NCBI RefSeq assembly: GCF_004011695.2
Contig: NC_082416.1
Coordinates: forward strand, 744,001-808,000
From: Ascochyta rabiei
Taxonomy: Eukaryota; Ascomycota; Dothideomycetes; Pleosporales; Didymellaceae
Direction: 5' to 3'
Length of the DNA stretch: 64,000 nt
Part shown: positions 11,792-22,714 of the stretch, one piece after another
Layout of the letters: each line of letters starts with the position of its first letter
Position numbering within the stretch: position 1 is the first letter of the stretch
Translations under genes and position numbers: made by a program
Notes under the pieces: model-generated
Databases searched by the model: none
Told to the model about the DNA's origin: nothing
Seen by the model: the letters and a program-made list of their open reading frames with translations, nothing else

Positions 11792-12100
11792 TCATGCTGA
11801 CACAAATGAAACAAAACGATTTCTTTTCCTGCAGACGCTGGTATTGGCGTCTGCCCTGGCCGTCTTTGGCCTTCCTTTGCGGACTCGGCATGGAGCCCTT
11901 TCGCCCCACCTTGCGGTGACTTCTTTTAGCCTTTGGAACGTTGGTCTCACCAACCCTTGCTTCCTGCCTTCGATTCGTGCAGCTCTTGAACATCTTGCCT
12001 GATGTTCGGACATGGTCTCCAGTTGTCGTACGTACAAACCTTCTCTGAACCGCCGGTCATAGGGCTCGGTCCTCTGCATTATACTGTAGTAGGCAGACAT
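11792..12100 (-). CDS. Doubtful small Arg-rich frame, 102 aa
   Basis: An ATG-initiated single-exon frame just 14 bases downstream of the ICE2 stop codon on the same strand. The product is basic (many Arg and Lys) and has no recognised domain, signal or membrane segment. It may simply be the ICE2 3' untranslated region. It is listed because it is the only ATG-started frame of this size near a gene in the region. No function is proposed. Confidence 0.2.
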   Translation of the reverse strand: MSAYYSIMQRTEPYDRRFREGLYVRQLETMSEHQARCSRAARIEGRKQGLVRPTFQRLKEVTARWGERAPCRVRKGRPKTARADANTSVCRKRNRFVSFVSA

Positions 12101-12114
12101 TGTGACTCATTCGC

Positions 12115-13540
12115 TCAATCGGTCTTCCAGTGGCTGGTGAGCCTGCCGTCGTCGTCCGCCTTGGATATCTGAAGTTCAATCGCATACAGACCCATTGTGA
12201 TGGCTAGGTTGATCCACCTCCACATGTTGCCGCCTGCGTCTCCGCCCTGGTTTGTCCACCACTCGCCAGTGACCGCGCTGCCATCCGTTCCATTACCGCT
12301 GGCGAAGTGCTGCATCAACAAGCTAGTATAGACCGCGATGATGATGCTGGGGCTGAACCAAGTCAGAAAGCCGAGGATCTTTGATGTCTCGTCGTCATCA
12401 TCCAGGCTGGGTTCCTGCGACAGTGCCCTCGCCCCGCTCTCGCGTATGGCTGGAATGATACGCGCTGCTGCGTACATGACGAACACACGGTATGCGAGAG
12501 ATATGATGACAGAGGGTGTGATGGTCATGACTGCGCCGACCATGAGGTTGAATCCGGTGTGGATGATAGCCGGTAGCGAGCCCAATGCGTGGAGGAGAGT
12601 GGTGTAGGATGCCATGATGATGGGGGGCAGGGGAGGCAGAGCTGGCTCCGGTGCAGCGCTTTCTGCGGCTGTCGAGCCGGGCGTGGGCTGGTAGTCGGTG
12701 AAGATTTGGTAGATGCACAGGGTGACGTATGCGAACTGTCTTCATGTTAGTAGGTCAAGTACTCATCCAGGCGTCCAACGTACCAGCAGCGCAGACTCGA
12801 CTGGGTTGCCGCGTGCGCTTGCGATGCCCCAGCCAGCCAGGAAAATAGCTGTCGTAATGGCAGCGCCGATGAGGATAGCATCGACGTTGCTGATCTCAGG
12901 AAAGGTTGTGATGCGCCAAAGGAAGTATACAGAGGTGGATATGACCGAGGCAGACGCAACGAGGAGCCCAATCTGTACGCGTGTTAGTTTCTGCAGGAGG
13001 TGGAGGAAGTGTGCATCGTACCATCCAATTGTCGCCGCGCTCGCGATTCACGACCCATCTTGTGATTTGACCGGCAGCTTGGATGACCAACAAGCTGCAG
13101 AAGCCCTCGGCGATTTGGAAGGCTGGCGTGCTGTACCGCAGCGTCTTGTCCCATGCGCCGATGGAGAAGTTGTGCAACAGGCCCTCGGAGCCAAAGATCC
13201 AATCTTGCACCGACTTGTAGTCTGCCCTCCTGCCGCCAAACGTCCCCTCGACCCAGCCGGCGTTGTTTGTGGCGTCGATGGAGAACTTGTTCAAGCTCCA
13301 GATCAGCAGCGCGGGTATGGCCAGCCACTGCGCCCAAGCCACGACATTACCCAGGAACCATCTGAAGCGGGAGCGGTCCGGGGTGGCTAGTCGCAGGCAC
13401 GAGTAGAGGAAGTAGTACACGCTGAGCGACAGCGAGAAAGCCAGGCCGCAAGTTCGGCCGCCGATGTCAAAGGCCAGGGGGATGGTGAAGATGATGGCGC
13501 CGAGGAAGAAGGTCGACGAGAGCACACGGGCGAACCACAT
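12115..13540 (-). CDS. ICE2: ICE2 family ER membrane protein
   Basis: Polytopic ER protein of the ICE2 family. In yeast Ice2 supports cortical ER inheritance and opposes the Nem1-Spo7 phosphatase to channel lipid into membranes. Exons 13540-13022, 12972-12784 and 12735-12115 (introns 13021-12973 and 12783-12736, both GTACG to CAG) give 442 aa, the usual family length. The protein is almost wholly hydrophobic helices, with an N-terminal Met-Trp-Phe-Ala-Arg start, an aromatic-rich first half, and a hydrophilic Ala/Pro-rich loop near 245-270. An acidic Asp-Asp-Asp-Asp-Glu loop follows in the C-terminal third. All three exons join in phase 0. It is divergent from MYG1. Confidence 0.88.
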
Positions 13541-14284
13541 CTGCAGGCGCCGTTATCGCCAAGCTCGTGCAGCGACGAGCTTGACTGGCGGGGGCGAGCG
13601 CAACGGCTGTCGCGTGTTTGTGTTGTTGTGTTGGGCGTGACGTTGTGTTTGTGCGTACTTGCGCAGGAGCTCTTGGCGGGGAAGACGTATCTTCACGTGC
13701 AAATAGCGCGATGCACCACTGCGCGGCAGATTCGTTCGCGTGCGCAGGCCAGCAGAAGCACTGCAGAGGGCGAGGGTCGACGGCAGGGTGTGGGCAGGGT
13801 GCAGGCAAGTGCGCAGTATGAGTGTGGGTGTGGGTGTGGGTGTTGGTGTGTGGGTGTGTGGGTGTGTTGGGGGAGTCAGGCACAGAGGTTGGCTATTTGG
13901 CTATTGGTGCGTGCTGTCGCGTGCTGGATGCACGATAGATGCCGCAATGAGGAACACAACACGGCACGAGTCTAGACAGGCGGAGAGGGGAGCTAGCAGG
14001 CCGTGAGAGGTCGGAGGCCAGAAGGGAACCGTTTGCCCGGTCTGCCCAGTCTGCCCAGTCTGCCCGGGTCGCCAGCACCGCGAGGGCGGCCGCACGGTGT
14101 CCTGCAAAGAGGGGGAAAGGACAAGTTGCGGTGCGGCGAGGAGTGAGCATGTCGACCCTCGGAATTGCGTAGCGCCCGCCGCGGCATCGTGGGATCGGCC
14201 AAGCCCAAGCACCACGGCAGCCTCGCCCGCGTATCCACCACGACAAAAGTTCTCGAATCACGTTTCTGCTAGTGGCTGGTTTGC
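13541..14284. other. ICE2/MYG1 divergent promoter region
   Basis: This 744-base gap between two divergent starts must hold both promoters. It contains a G+T-rich interrupted repeat (about 13820-13872, gtgtgg/gtgtgt units) and three copies of the 10-mer cagtctgccc (about 14040-14065). No further gene is supported. Confidence 0.6.
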
Positions 14285-15540
14285 ATGACATCGTTGCTCC
14301 GACCTCTCTTTGCACGCACCTCCACGACAGCACCACGCATCTGCAAGACGCCCTTCCCCCAGCTTGCCCGCGCACCACACAGACTCATGTCCGCAGAGCA
14401 CCCCGCCAAAAAGATCAACATGTCCACCATCAAGATTGGAACGCACAAGTACGCACAGATGCTGCATGCAATGGCGCGCACACGCACACGCACGCGCACA
14501 CGCACGCGCACACGAACACGGATCGCATACTGACCTGCTGCAGTGGCCACTTCCACGCCGACGAGTCGCTGGCGGTTGCCATGCTGAAGAACCTCCCCAC
14601 CTACGTTGACGCTGAGCTTGTCCGCACCCGCGACCCTGCCAAGCTCGCCGAATGCCACACCGTCGTCGACGTCGGCGGCGAGTACGATGACAGCGCAAAG
14701 CGCTACGACCACCACCAGCGCGGCTTCGACACCGTCTTCCCCGGCCACACCACCAAGCTCTCTTCCGCCGGCCTGGTCTACCTCCACTTTGGCAAGGACA
14801 TCATCTCGGCTGTCACTGGACTGCCAGAGGGCGCCGACCGCGACCTGCTCTTCGAGAAGATCTACACCGACTTCATCGAGGCATTCGACGCAAACGACAA
14901 CGGTGTCAACGTCTTCTCGCCCAAGGACGTGGAGAAGGCAGGCATCCAGAAGCAGTTCGAGGACCGCGGCTTCAGCATTGCCAGCGTCGTCAACCGCTAC
15001 AACTACGGCCCCTCGACCGGCGATGCCAGCACAGACGAGGAGAAGCAGGCACGAGAGGATCAGCGCTTCCTGAAGGCCTCGCAGTTTGTTGGCGAGCAGT
15101 TCACCATCGAGCTCACTGATCGCGCCCAGTCATGGCTTCCAGCCCGCCACAACGTCAAGGCGGCCTACGACAACCGTCTGCAGTACGATGCCCAGGGCCG
15201 CATCTTGGTCCTGCCAGAGGGCATGCCCTGGGCCGACCACCTGTACACGCTCGAGAAGGAGTCGCAGATTCCCCAGGGCGTTGCCCCACAGGTCCTGTAC
15301 GTTCTCTTCCCCGAGGACAAGCCAGAGGGCAAGTGGCGCATTCGCGCTGTCAGCAAGGAGAACGGCGGTTTCCAGAACCGCAAGGACCTTCCTGACGCCT
15401 GGAAGGGTGTTCGCGACGCCGAGCTTGACAAGGTTGCTGGCATTGAGGGATGTGTCTTTGTCCACGCCGCCGGTTTCATCGGAGGCAACAAGACGTTCGA
15501 TGGTACCCTGGCCATGGCCAAGAAGGCACTGGACTTGTAG
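14285..15540 (+). CDS. MYG1: MYG1 family 3'-5' exonuclease, probable mitochondrial form
   Basis: MYG1 (formerly UPF0160) proteins are DHH-related exonucleases found in mitochondria and nucleus. Exons 14285-14448 and 14544-15540 give 386 aa. The junction rebuilds Ile-Gly-Thr-His-Asn-Gly-His-Phe-His-Ala-Asp-Glu, the conserved metal-binding motif. A second acidic motif (Asp-Val-Gly-Gly-Glu) and Asp-His-His-Gln follow within about 50 residues, and the C-terminus has the Phe-Val-His-Ala-Ala-Gly-Phe-Ile-Gly-Gly stretch. The first 34 residues are Arg/Ser/Thr-rich without acids, as in a mitochondrial presequence; Met35 and Met46 could start a cytosolic or nuclear form. The 95-base intron has GTACGC and CAG ends and carries a CACACG-type microsatellite. 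Confidence 0.93.
14472..14520. repeat. GCACAC/GCACGC microsatellite inside the MYG1 intron
   Basis: Alternating purine-pyrimidine C+A/G+C repeat occupying about half of the only MYG1 intron, ending some 20 bases before the acceptor. It has Z-DNA-prone composition. Confidence 0.8.
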
Positions 15541-16503
15541 ATGGGACTTGACTGGAGGTGAAGATGATGGATGATGGATGATGGACGAGATGACGGTGGA
15601 AGAGGTAGCATCGAAAGCTGCTATTTACCTGCATATGCATGGTTTGGCGTTCAGGCGCATCATACAAAAGTTATGATACCGACCCTATTCCTGTGGTTAT
15701 ATAGACATGGAATGAGACAAGAGAAGAGATGTGGGGTAGTCGAGCTGGAAGCCTTCCATCCTGACACTGCTCGAATACACTGTTCTGCTGCACACAACAG
15801 GTGCACTCGTTCTTGCTGTCTGCCTCTTGTTCACTTCGATTGCCGCGGCTATCCCGCAGTGTGTGAATATCATCACCCCAAACTCACCAACGGCGGCCCA
15901 CAAGGACTGCAACAGAGTGACCCTGAGCCAAACAAACATGCCGGAGCAAAGGCGCGCTGTCCATGACGGGTGGACTCGGACTGTCGTGTGAGCCGGTCGT
16001 CCAACGACAGCCCACGGATAATCAGGGCTGCTGTGCCACTGATTTCAGACTTGCCCAATGATCTGCTAGGCCCGCCAATCATCGGTGGTGGCGCAAGATA
16101 CACTTGGACCCGAAGCTGATGATCTGTGGAGATTTCAAGACGAGCAGAAGTGCTTTCTCTGCGACTGGAAGCTTCTCTGTCGAACCTGATTGTTCATCAT
16201 CACCCCTTCATCAAGAGCGTCCTTCGTGCAGCACGACACTCTCAAACCAACCTTCGCTTGTTCACAAGCAAAGACTGCAACCAACCAAACTCTCGGCTTA
16301 GCATTGACCCGCACTTCCCCGACGCCGTTTATCGCTCAGACGCACCACGGCCCGCGCTCAAGAATTTCATCAAGGCTCCCCCTTCACAAGCCAGCAAGCA
16401 CCCTCGCGCTTCATCACCTCGACACACGCGCCACCAAGACTCATCGCATCAGACTCATTGACTTGAACGTCTGACACGCATCGCATCCCCAAAGGGCACC
16501 TCA

Positions 16504-16549
<46 letters not shown>

Positions 16550-16587
16550 CACCGGCACACCGGCACACGACCACACGCACGCACACG
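15541..16587. other. Intergenic between MYG1 and the PRELI gene
   Basis: About 1 kb holding the MYG1 3' region (with a short gatggat repeat near 15566-15585) and the promoter of the PRELI gene. No conserved coding frame was found. A CA microsatellite sits just before the next ATG. Confidence 0.5.
16505..16549. repeat. (CA)n microsatellite in the PRELI gene leader
   Basis: An uninterrupted CA dinucleotide run of about 40 bases, followed by cacaccggcaca-type units up to the ATG at 16588. It probably lies in the 5' untranslated region. Confidence 0.9.
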
Positions 16588-17294
16588 ATGAAGTACTTCC
16601 AGCAATCCGTCAACTTCGACTACTCTTGGGAAGAAGTCTCGACAAGCAACTGGCAAAAGTATGGGCCATGGAACGAAAAGACCCCGCACGTCATCGCCGT
16701 AGACACACTGAGCCGCTCGGTTGACGCCAGCACCGGAATCGTGAGTGACTCCTCCTTCACATGCCAAGCGAGACATGCACAATCTCCACGCCGGATGATG
16801 TGACGCATCGAGCCATGGACACGAACAATGCGCTAACACCATATCTGCAGATGCGCACAGAACGACTCATTACATGCCAACAATCCGCGCCGAAATGGGT
16901 GACGGCCATCCTAGGCGGCGTCGACACCTCCATGGTGTACGAGACATCTTACGTCGACCCCGTGGCCAAGAAGCTCACCATGACGTCGATGAACATCACC
17001 TGGGCGGACCTGCTCCAGGTGCGCGAAACCTGTGTCTACACGCCCAACTCGGCATCGCCGGCCAACAAGACCAGCTTTAGCCAACGCGCCGAAATCACAG
17101 CGTTCTGCGGAGGATGGCAGAAGATCAAGAACAGCATCGAGCAGTTCACCGTCGACCGCTTCCAGCAGAACGCCCAGGCGGGCAAAGAGGGGTTCGAGAT
17201 GGTGCTCGAGCGCGCCAGGCAGGTTTTCCAGGAACAGCGGGACATTTTGGCGCTGCAGCAGAACAGCCGGATACTGAGGGAGGCGAGGATGTAA
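16588..17294 (+). CDS. PRELI/MSF1 domain protein (UPS-type lipid transfer)
   Basis: PRELI-domain proteins shuttle phosphatidic acid or phosphatidylserine across the mitochondrial intermembrane space with Mdm35. Exons 16588-16740 and 16851-17294, phase 0, give 198 aa, close to yeast Ups1/Ups2 size. The protein opens with Met-Lys-Tyr-Phe-Gln-Gln-Ser-Val-Asn-Phe-Asp-Tyr-Ser-Trp, the characteristic PRELI start. It continues with the conserved His-Val-Ile-Ala-Val-Asp segment and Tyr-Glu-Thr-Ser-Tyr-Val-Asp-Pro plus Met-Thr-Ser-Met-Asn, and ends in a long Gln/Arg-rich amphipathic helix from about residue 145. No cleavable presequence is seen, as expected for this family. I cannot say which UPS paralogue it is. 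The intron has GTGAGT and CAG ends. Confidence 0.9.
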
Positions 17295-17768
17295 AGCATC
17301 CGTGCGCATTTTCTTCCTTTTCCCCTCCAACTCTCTGCACGCATTATCCTCCTCTCCCCTTCCAACTCTCCGCGCGCATTTTCCTACCCCCCCCCCCCCC
17401 TCCAACTCTCCACGTGGTGTCGATGACTTGCGAGTCATGGACGCCACTCTTCCACTGCTCCACGATATTTGTGTTTCCCCTGCATCTTAGCGTTCACGCC
17501 CCCGATGGATTTCAACGCACGTTTTACGGTCCAAAACTCTACTTCCACTGGCGTTCCGTTACAGCAGCATGGGCTTGGCGTTTATACCCTCTTCTCTTGT
17601 CATGTCCATGTCCATGTCCATGCCCATGTCCATGTCCAGGAGCACGGGAAGAGCCTGTAGACTTGATAGATGAGGTAGACGCGCGATACACACGACTTGT
17701 TTGTAGAGTAATAGCATACACCTTACTCCTCCCAAGTTTTCACTCCTTGATTGATGTCGTTCTATGAA
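17295..17768. other. 3' region of the PRELI gene
   Basis: C+T-rich sequence with a C homopolymer near 17387-17400 and a short catgtc hexamer repeat at about 17600-17638. No gene is seen. It leads directly into the 46-bp array. Confidence 0.6.
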
Positions 17769-20700
17769 TATCTGTAGACGTGGATCATATATGTATTTAT
17801 AGCGTAGATACTACATGTATTTGTAGCGTGGATACTATGTGTATTAGTAGTGTGGATAGTATTTGTAGCGTGGATGATATGTATTTATAGCGTGGATACT
17901 ACGTGTATTAGTAGCATAGATAATATATGTATTTGTAGCGTGGATAATATAAGTATTAGTAGCATAGATAATATGTATTTATAGCGTAGATACTACGTGT
18001 ATTAGTAGCATAGATAATATGTATTTATAGCGTAGATACTACGTGTATTAGTAGCATAGATAATATGTATTTATAGCGTAGATACTATGTGTATTAGTAG
18101 CATAGATAATATGTATTTATAGCGTAGATACTACGTGTATTAGTAGCATAGATAATATGTATTTATAGCGTAGATACTATGTGTATTAGTAGCATAGATA
18201 ATATGTATTTATAGCGTAGATACTACGTGTATTAGTAGCATAGATAATATGTATTTATAGCGTAGATACTATGTGTATTAGTAGCATAGATAATATGTAT
18301 TTATAGCGTAGATACTACGTGTATTAGTAGCATAGATAATATGTATTTATAGCGTAGATACTATGTGTATTAGTAGCATAGATAATATGTATTTATAGCG
18401 TAGATACTACGTGTATTAGTAGCATAGATAATATGTATTTATAGCGTAGATACTACGTGTATTAGTAGCATAGATAATATGTATTTATAGCGTAGATACT
18501 ACGTGTATTAGTAGCATAGATAATATGTATTTATAGCGTAGATAATATAAGTATTAGTAGCATAGATAATATATGTATTTGTAGCGTAGATAATATAAGT
18601 ATTAGTAGCATAGATAATATGTATTTATAGCGTAGATACTACGTGTATTAGTAGCATAGATAATATGTATTTATAGCATAGATACTATGTGTATTAGTAG
18701 CATAGATAATATGTATTTATAGCGTAGATACTACGTGTATTAGTAGCATAGATAATATGTATTTATAGCGTAGATACTATGTGTATTAGTAGCATAGATA
18801 ATATGTATTTATAGCGTAGATACTACGTGTATTAGTAGCATAGATAATATGTATTTATAGCGTAGATACTATGTGTATTAGTAGCATAGATAATATGTAT
18901 TTATAGCGTGGATACTACGTGTATTAGTAGCATAGATAATATATGTATTTGTAGCGTGGATAATATAAGTATTAGTAGCATAGATAATATGTATTTATAG
19001 CGTAGATACTACGTGTATTAGTAGCATAGATAATATGTATTTATAGCATAGATACTATGTGTATTAGTAGCATAGATAATATGTATTTATAGCGTAGATA
19101 CTACGTGTATTAGTAGCATAGATAATATGTATTTATAGCGTAGATACTATGTGTATTAGTAGCATAGATAATATGTATTTATAGCGTAGATACTACGTGT
19201 ATTAGTAGCATAGATAATATGTATTTATAGCGTAGATACTATGTGTATTAGTAGCATAGATAATATGTATTTATAGCGTAGATACTACGTGTATTAGTAG
19301 CATAGATAATATGTATTTATAGCGTAGATACTATGTGTATTAGTAGCATAGATAATATGTATTTATAGCGTAGATACTACGTGTATTAGTAGCATAGATA
19401 ATATGTATTTATAGCGTAGATACTACGTGTATTAGTAGCATAGATAATATGTATTTATAGCGTAGATACTACGTGTATTAGTAGCATAGATAATATGTAT
19501 TTATAGCGTAGATAATATAAGTATTAGTAGTATAGATAATATGTATTTATAGCGTAGATACTACGTGTATTAGTAGCATAGATAATATGTATTTATAGCG
19601 TAGATACTATGTGTATTAGTAGCATAGATAATATGTATTTATAGCGTAGATACTACGTGTATTAGTAGCATAGATAATATGTATTTATAGCGTAGATACT
19701 ATGTGTATTAGTAGCATAGATAATATGTATTTATAGCGTGGATACTACGTGTATTAATAGCATAGATAATATATGTATTTGTAGCGTAGATAATACATGT
19801 ATTTGTAGCGTAGATAATATGTATTTATAGCGTAGATACTACGTGTATTAGTAGCATAGATAATATGTATTTATAGCGTAGATACTATGTGTATTAGTAG
19901 CATAGATAATATGTATTTATAGCGTGGATACTACGTGTATTAATAGCATAGATAATATATGTATTTGTAGCGTAGATAATACATGTATTTGTAGCGTAGA
20001 TAATATGTATTTATAGCGTAGATACTACGTGTATTAGTAGCATAGATAATATGTATTTATAGCGTAGATACTACGTGTATTAATAGCATAGATAATATAT
20101 GTATTTGTAGCGTAGATAATACATGTATTTGTAGCGTAGATAATATGTATTTGTAGCGTAGATAATACATGTATTTGTAGCGTAGATAATATGTATTTAT
20201 AGCGTGGATACTATGTGTATTAGTAGTATAGATGATATGTATTTATAGCGTAGATACTACATGTATTAGTAGCATAGATAATATGTATTTATAGCGTAGA
20301 TACTACGTGTATTAGTAGCATAGATAATATGTATTTATAGCGTAGATACTACGTGTATTAGTAGCATAGATAATATGTATTTATAGCGTAGATACTACGT
20401 GTATTAGTAGCATAGATAATATGTATTTATAGCGTAGATACTACGTGTATTAGTAGCATAGATAATATGTATTTATAGCGTAGATACTATGTGTATTAGT
20501 AGCATAGATAATATGTATTTATAGCGTAGATACTACGTGTATTAATAGCATAGATAATATATGTATTTATAGCGTAGATAATACATGTATTTGTAGCGTA
20601 GATAATATTTATTTATAGCGTGGATACTATGTGTATTAGTAGCATAGATGATATGTATTTATAGCGTAGATACTACATGTATTAGTAGCATAGATAATAT

Positions 20701-20928
20701 GTATTTATAGCGTAGATAATATAAGTATTAGTAGCATAGATAATATATGTATTTGTAGCGTGGATAATATAAGTATTGGTAGCATAGATGATATGTATTT
20801 ATAGCGTGGATACTACGTGTATTGGTAGCATAGATGATATGTACTTATAGCATAGATACTACGTGTATTGGTAGCATAGATGATATGTATTTATAGCGTG
20901 GATACTACTTGTATCTGTAGACGTGGAT
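17769..20928. repeat. 46-bp AT-rich minisatellite array, about 68 units
   Basis: About 3.16 kb of head-to-tail repeats with a 46-base period, verified for example at 18001, 18047 and 18093 by the start of attagtagca. Each unit is two diverged 23-base halves: one contains gtagatactacgtgtatta, the other catagataatatgtattta. Higher-order order is visible: over long stretches the first half alternates between actacgtg and actatgtg, giving a 92-base period. A rarer half-unit (tttatagcatagatactatg) recurs at 18671 and 19041, about 370 bases apart. The 17-mer tatctgtagacgtggat bounds both ends (17769-17785 and 20912-20928). TAG and TAA stops in all frames exclude coding. The array lies between two convergent genes. 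Confidence 0.97.
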
Positions 20929-20995
20929 GAGACTCGCATCTGCAACGGTTGGTGTTGGCATGTTGTGTCATTGTCTATTCTCGACGATAAAAGTG

Positions 20996-22569
20996 CTACA
21001 GAGCAATGTCCTCGGATCGGTAGTGATCCGCTACGATACGGTAAAGGTACGAGGGTGCATGTCCGCCACTAGACTGGTCAGTGTATGAGTCAGGCCCAAA
21101 GGGGTTGGATCGTGACTTACAGGTTGGTGATGTAGAGATCCACGAGATCTGCAGGAACGTAGTCGTACAGCGGATTCTCGACATCGACCTTGTCGACAAA
21201 GTCGCCGTCCTCGTAGGGCACAACGCCCCCGGCGTCACCGTGCTCGATAAGCTCGTCGATGTCAAAGGGATATACGGGACTGAGCTTGTAGACACCGCTG
21301 AGAACCACCACAGGTGTCTGGTGCTCCTTGGCTGCTTTGGCAATCATGTGCGCTCCAGCGGCAGCAACGAGGCTGCCGTTTGCGAGAACCGTGTGGGTAG
21401 CCAAGATGACCTTGTTGACACGGGACATGATGGCGAAGACGTGCGAGTCGGGGATGACATAGACCTGAATGCCGGCTTCGGTGAGCGGCTTCCACTTGTC
21501 GTCGTCGTCGTCGTCGTCGTCTGCGTGCGACTCGCGCTTCTTTCCCGTAAGCAGAACACCGTGTGTAGCTGCGTGGTCGTGTGGGTACGTCTCAGCGTGG
21601 ACCACGGTGAATTTTCGCTTCCTGGCCGCGTACATGAGGAACTTTTGGACCGTGGTCGAGGCTGTGTGGGTGAGGATGATTTCGTTTGCGTGGATGTGCT
21701 CGAGTGCAACCTCGGCGATCTGCTTGTCGGATGTCTCCAGCTCGTCCTGCAGCTCTCTGATGCCCTCCATGACTTCGCCCTTCAAGTCCAGGCTCGCCTG
21801 GGCTCTGCTCATTTCGCCGAGACGCTCGAGGTTTTGCTGTGTGAAGGTTGTGTTGGCGCTGGGCGACTGGGCGCCGGTCGGCGTGCTTGTGGCCGAGGGC
21901 GTGTCGATGGGCTGCGAGAAGAGACCGAACAGGGAGTTGACGAGCGGGCCGGCCGAAGGAGGGGCATACGAGGTGTGCGAGGTGAGCAGGGGCGGCCGCC
22001 GTGAGAGCTCGCCCGAGTCGGACATGTTCCCGTCGTAGAGGCCGACGTGCATGGGCTCGGCAGCGGCATGCTTGAGCGGGCTGAAGGCGGACAGGGTCGA
22101 GGCAAGCGTCGGTCGGTGGAGGGAGTCGTGCTGCGGCACGGGGGTGGCCGCCTCGCTCCCTGTGGGTGTCTGTCCGTCGACGTTCTCGTCCACGACCTCG
22201 CGCACCAGCCCCAGGACGCGCCGGACGATGTTGCCCACGACGACCTCGCGCGGCTGTGCCGAGGTCAGGCGCCTGCCGACCTGTCGAATGCGCTCCACGA
22301 GCTTGGCGGCGTCTCGTCCCTTGAACTCGCCCACGACGCGCAGCAGCAGGGCCGTGGTCGCGATGGCGCATGGCCGGGAGTTTCGGATCTGCCGGCGCTT
22401 GAGGAGTCTGGGGGAGGAGGGGGGTCAGCTTGCAGTCGGCGCACAGGGCTGGCGGGGGGGGGAGGCTCTACGATATGAGGTGCTCGACCGAGGGGTCCAC
22501 TGGAGTCGTCTTGAGCGACTTCAGGAACGTCGACAGGCCCGGAGCCTGTATGACGGTCGACTGGGCCAT
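20996..22569 (-). CDS. GCD7: Translation initiation factor eIF2B subunit beta
   Basis: Regulatory subunit of the eIF2B guanine-nucleotide exchange factor, which recycles eIF2-GDP in the cytosol. Exons 22569-22472, 22407-21121 and 21068-20996 give 485 aa. The N-terminal helical domain spans the first junction (Leu-Ile-Ser-Leu-Leu-Lys-Arg-Arg-Gln-Ile-Arg). The Rossmann-like domain carries Leu-Glu-His-Ile-His-Ala-Asn-Glu, the Met-Ser-Arg-Val-Asn-Lys-Val-Ile segment and Leu-Ala-Asn-Gly-Ser-Leu. The last exon supplies Leu-Gly-Gly-His-Ala-Pro-Ser-Tyr-Leu-Tyr-Arg, matching the family C-terminus, which fixes the third exon. An Asp-rich insert (eight Asp, encoded by a GTC/GAC repeat near 21498) separates the conserved blocks. 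A long Ser/Thr/Pro-rich insertion lies near residues 90-180. Stop is 68 bases from the 46-bp array. Confidence 0.93.
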
Positions 22570-22683
22570 GGCGAGGAGCTCGGGCTCGCGCGCGTGGCCG
22601 TGGAGCGATGTTGGGGACTCGCAGGTGCCGTGCGGGTGTATGGGGGTGGGGGTGGGGGTGGAGGGGCACGTCTGCCGGTCTGT

Positions 22684-22714
<31 letters not shown>

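Noticed and set aside
17769..20928. CRISPR or coding interpretation of the 46-bp array
   Set aside because: There are no unique spacers, the units are contiguous, and stops occur in all frames; it is a tandem repeat in a eukaryote.
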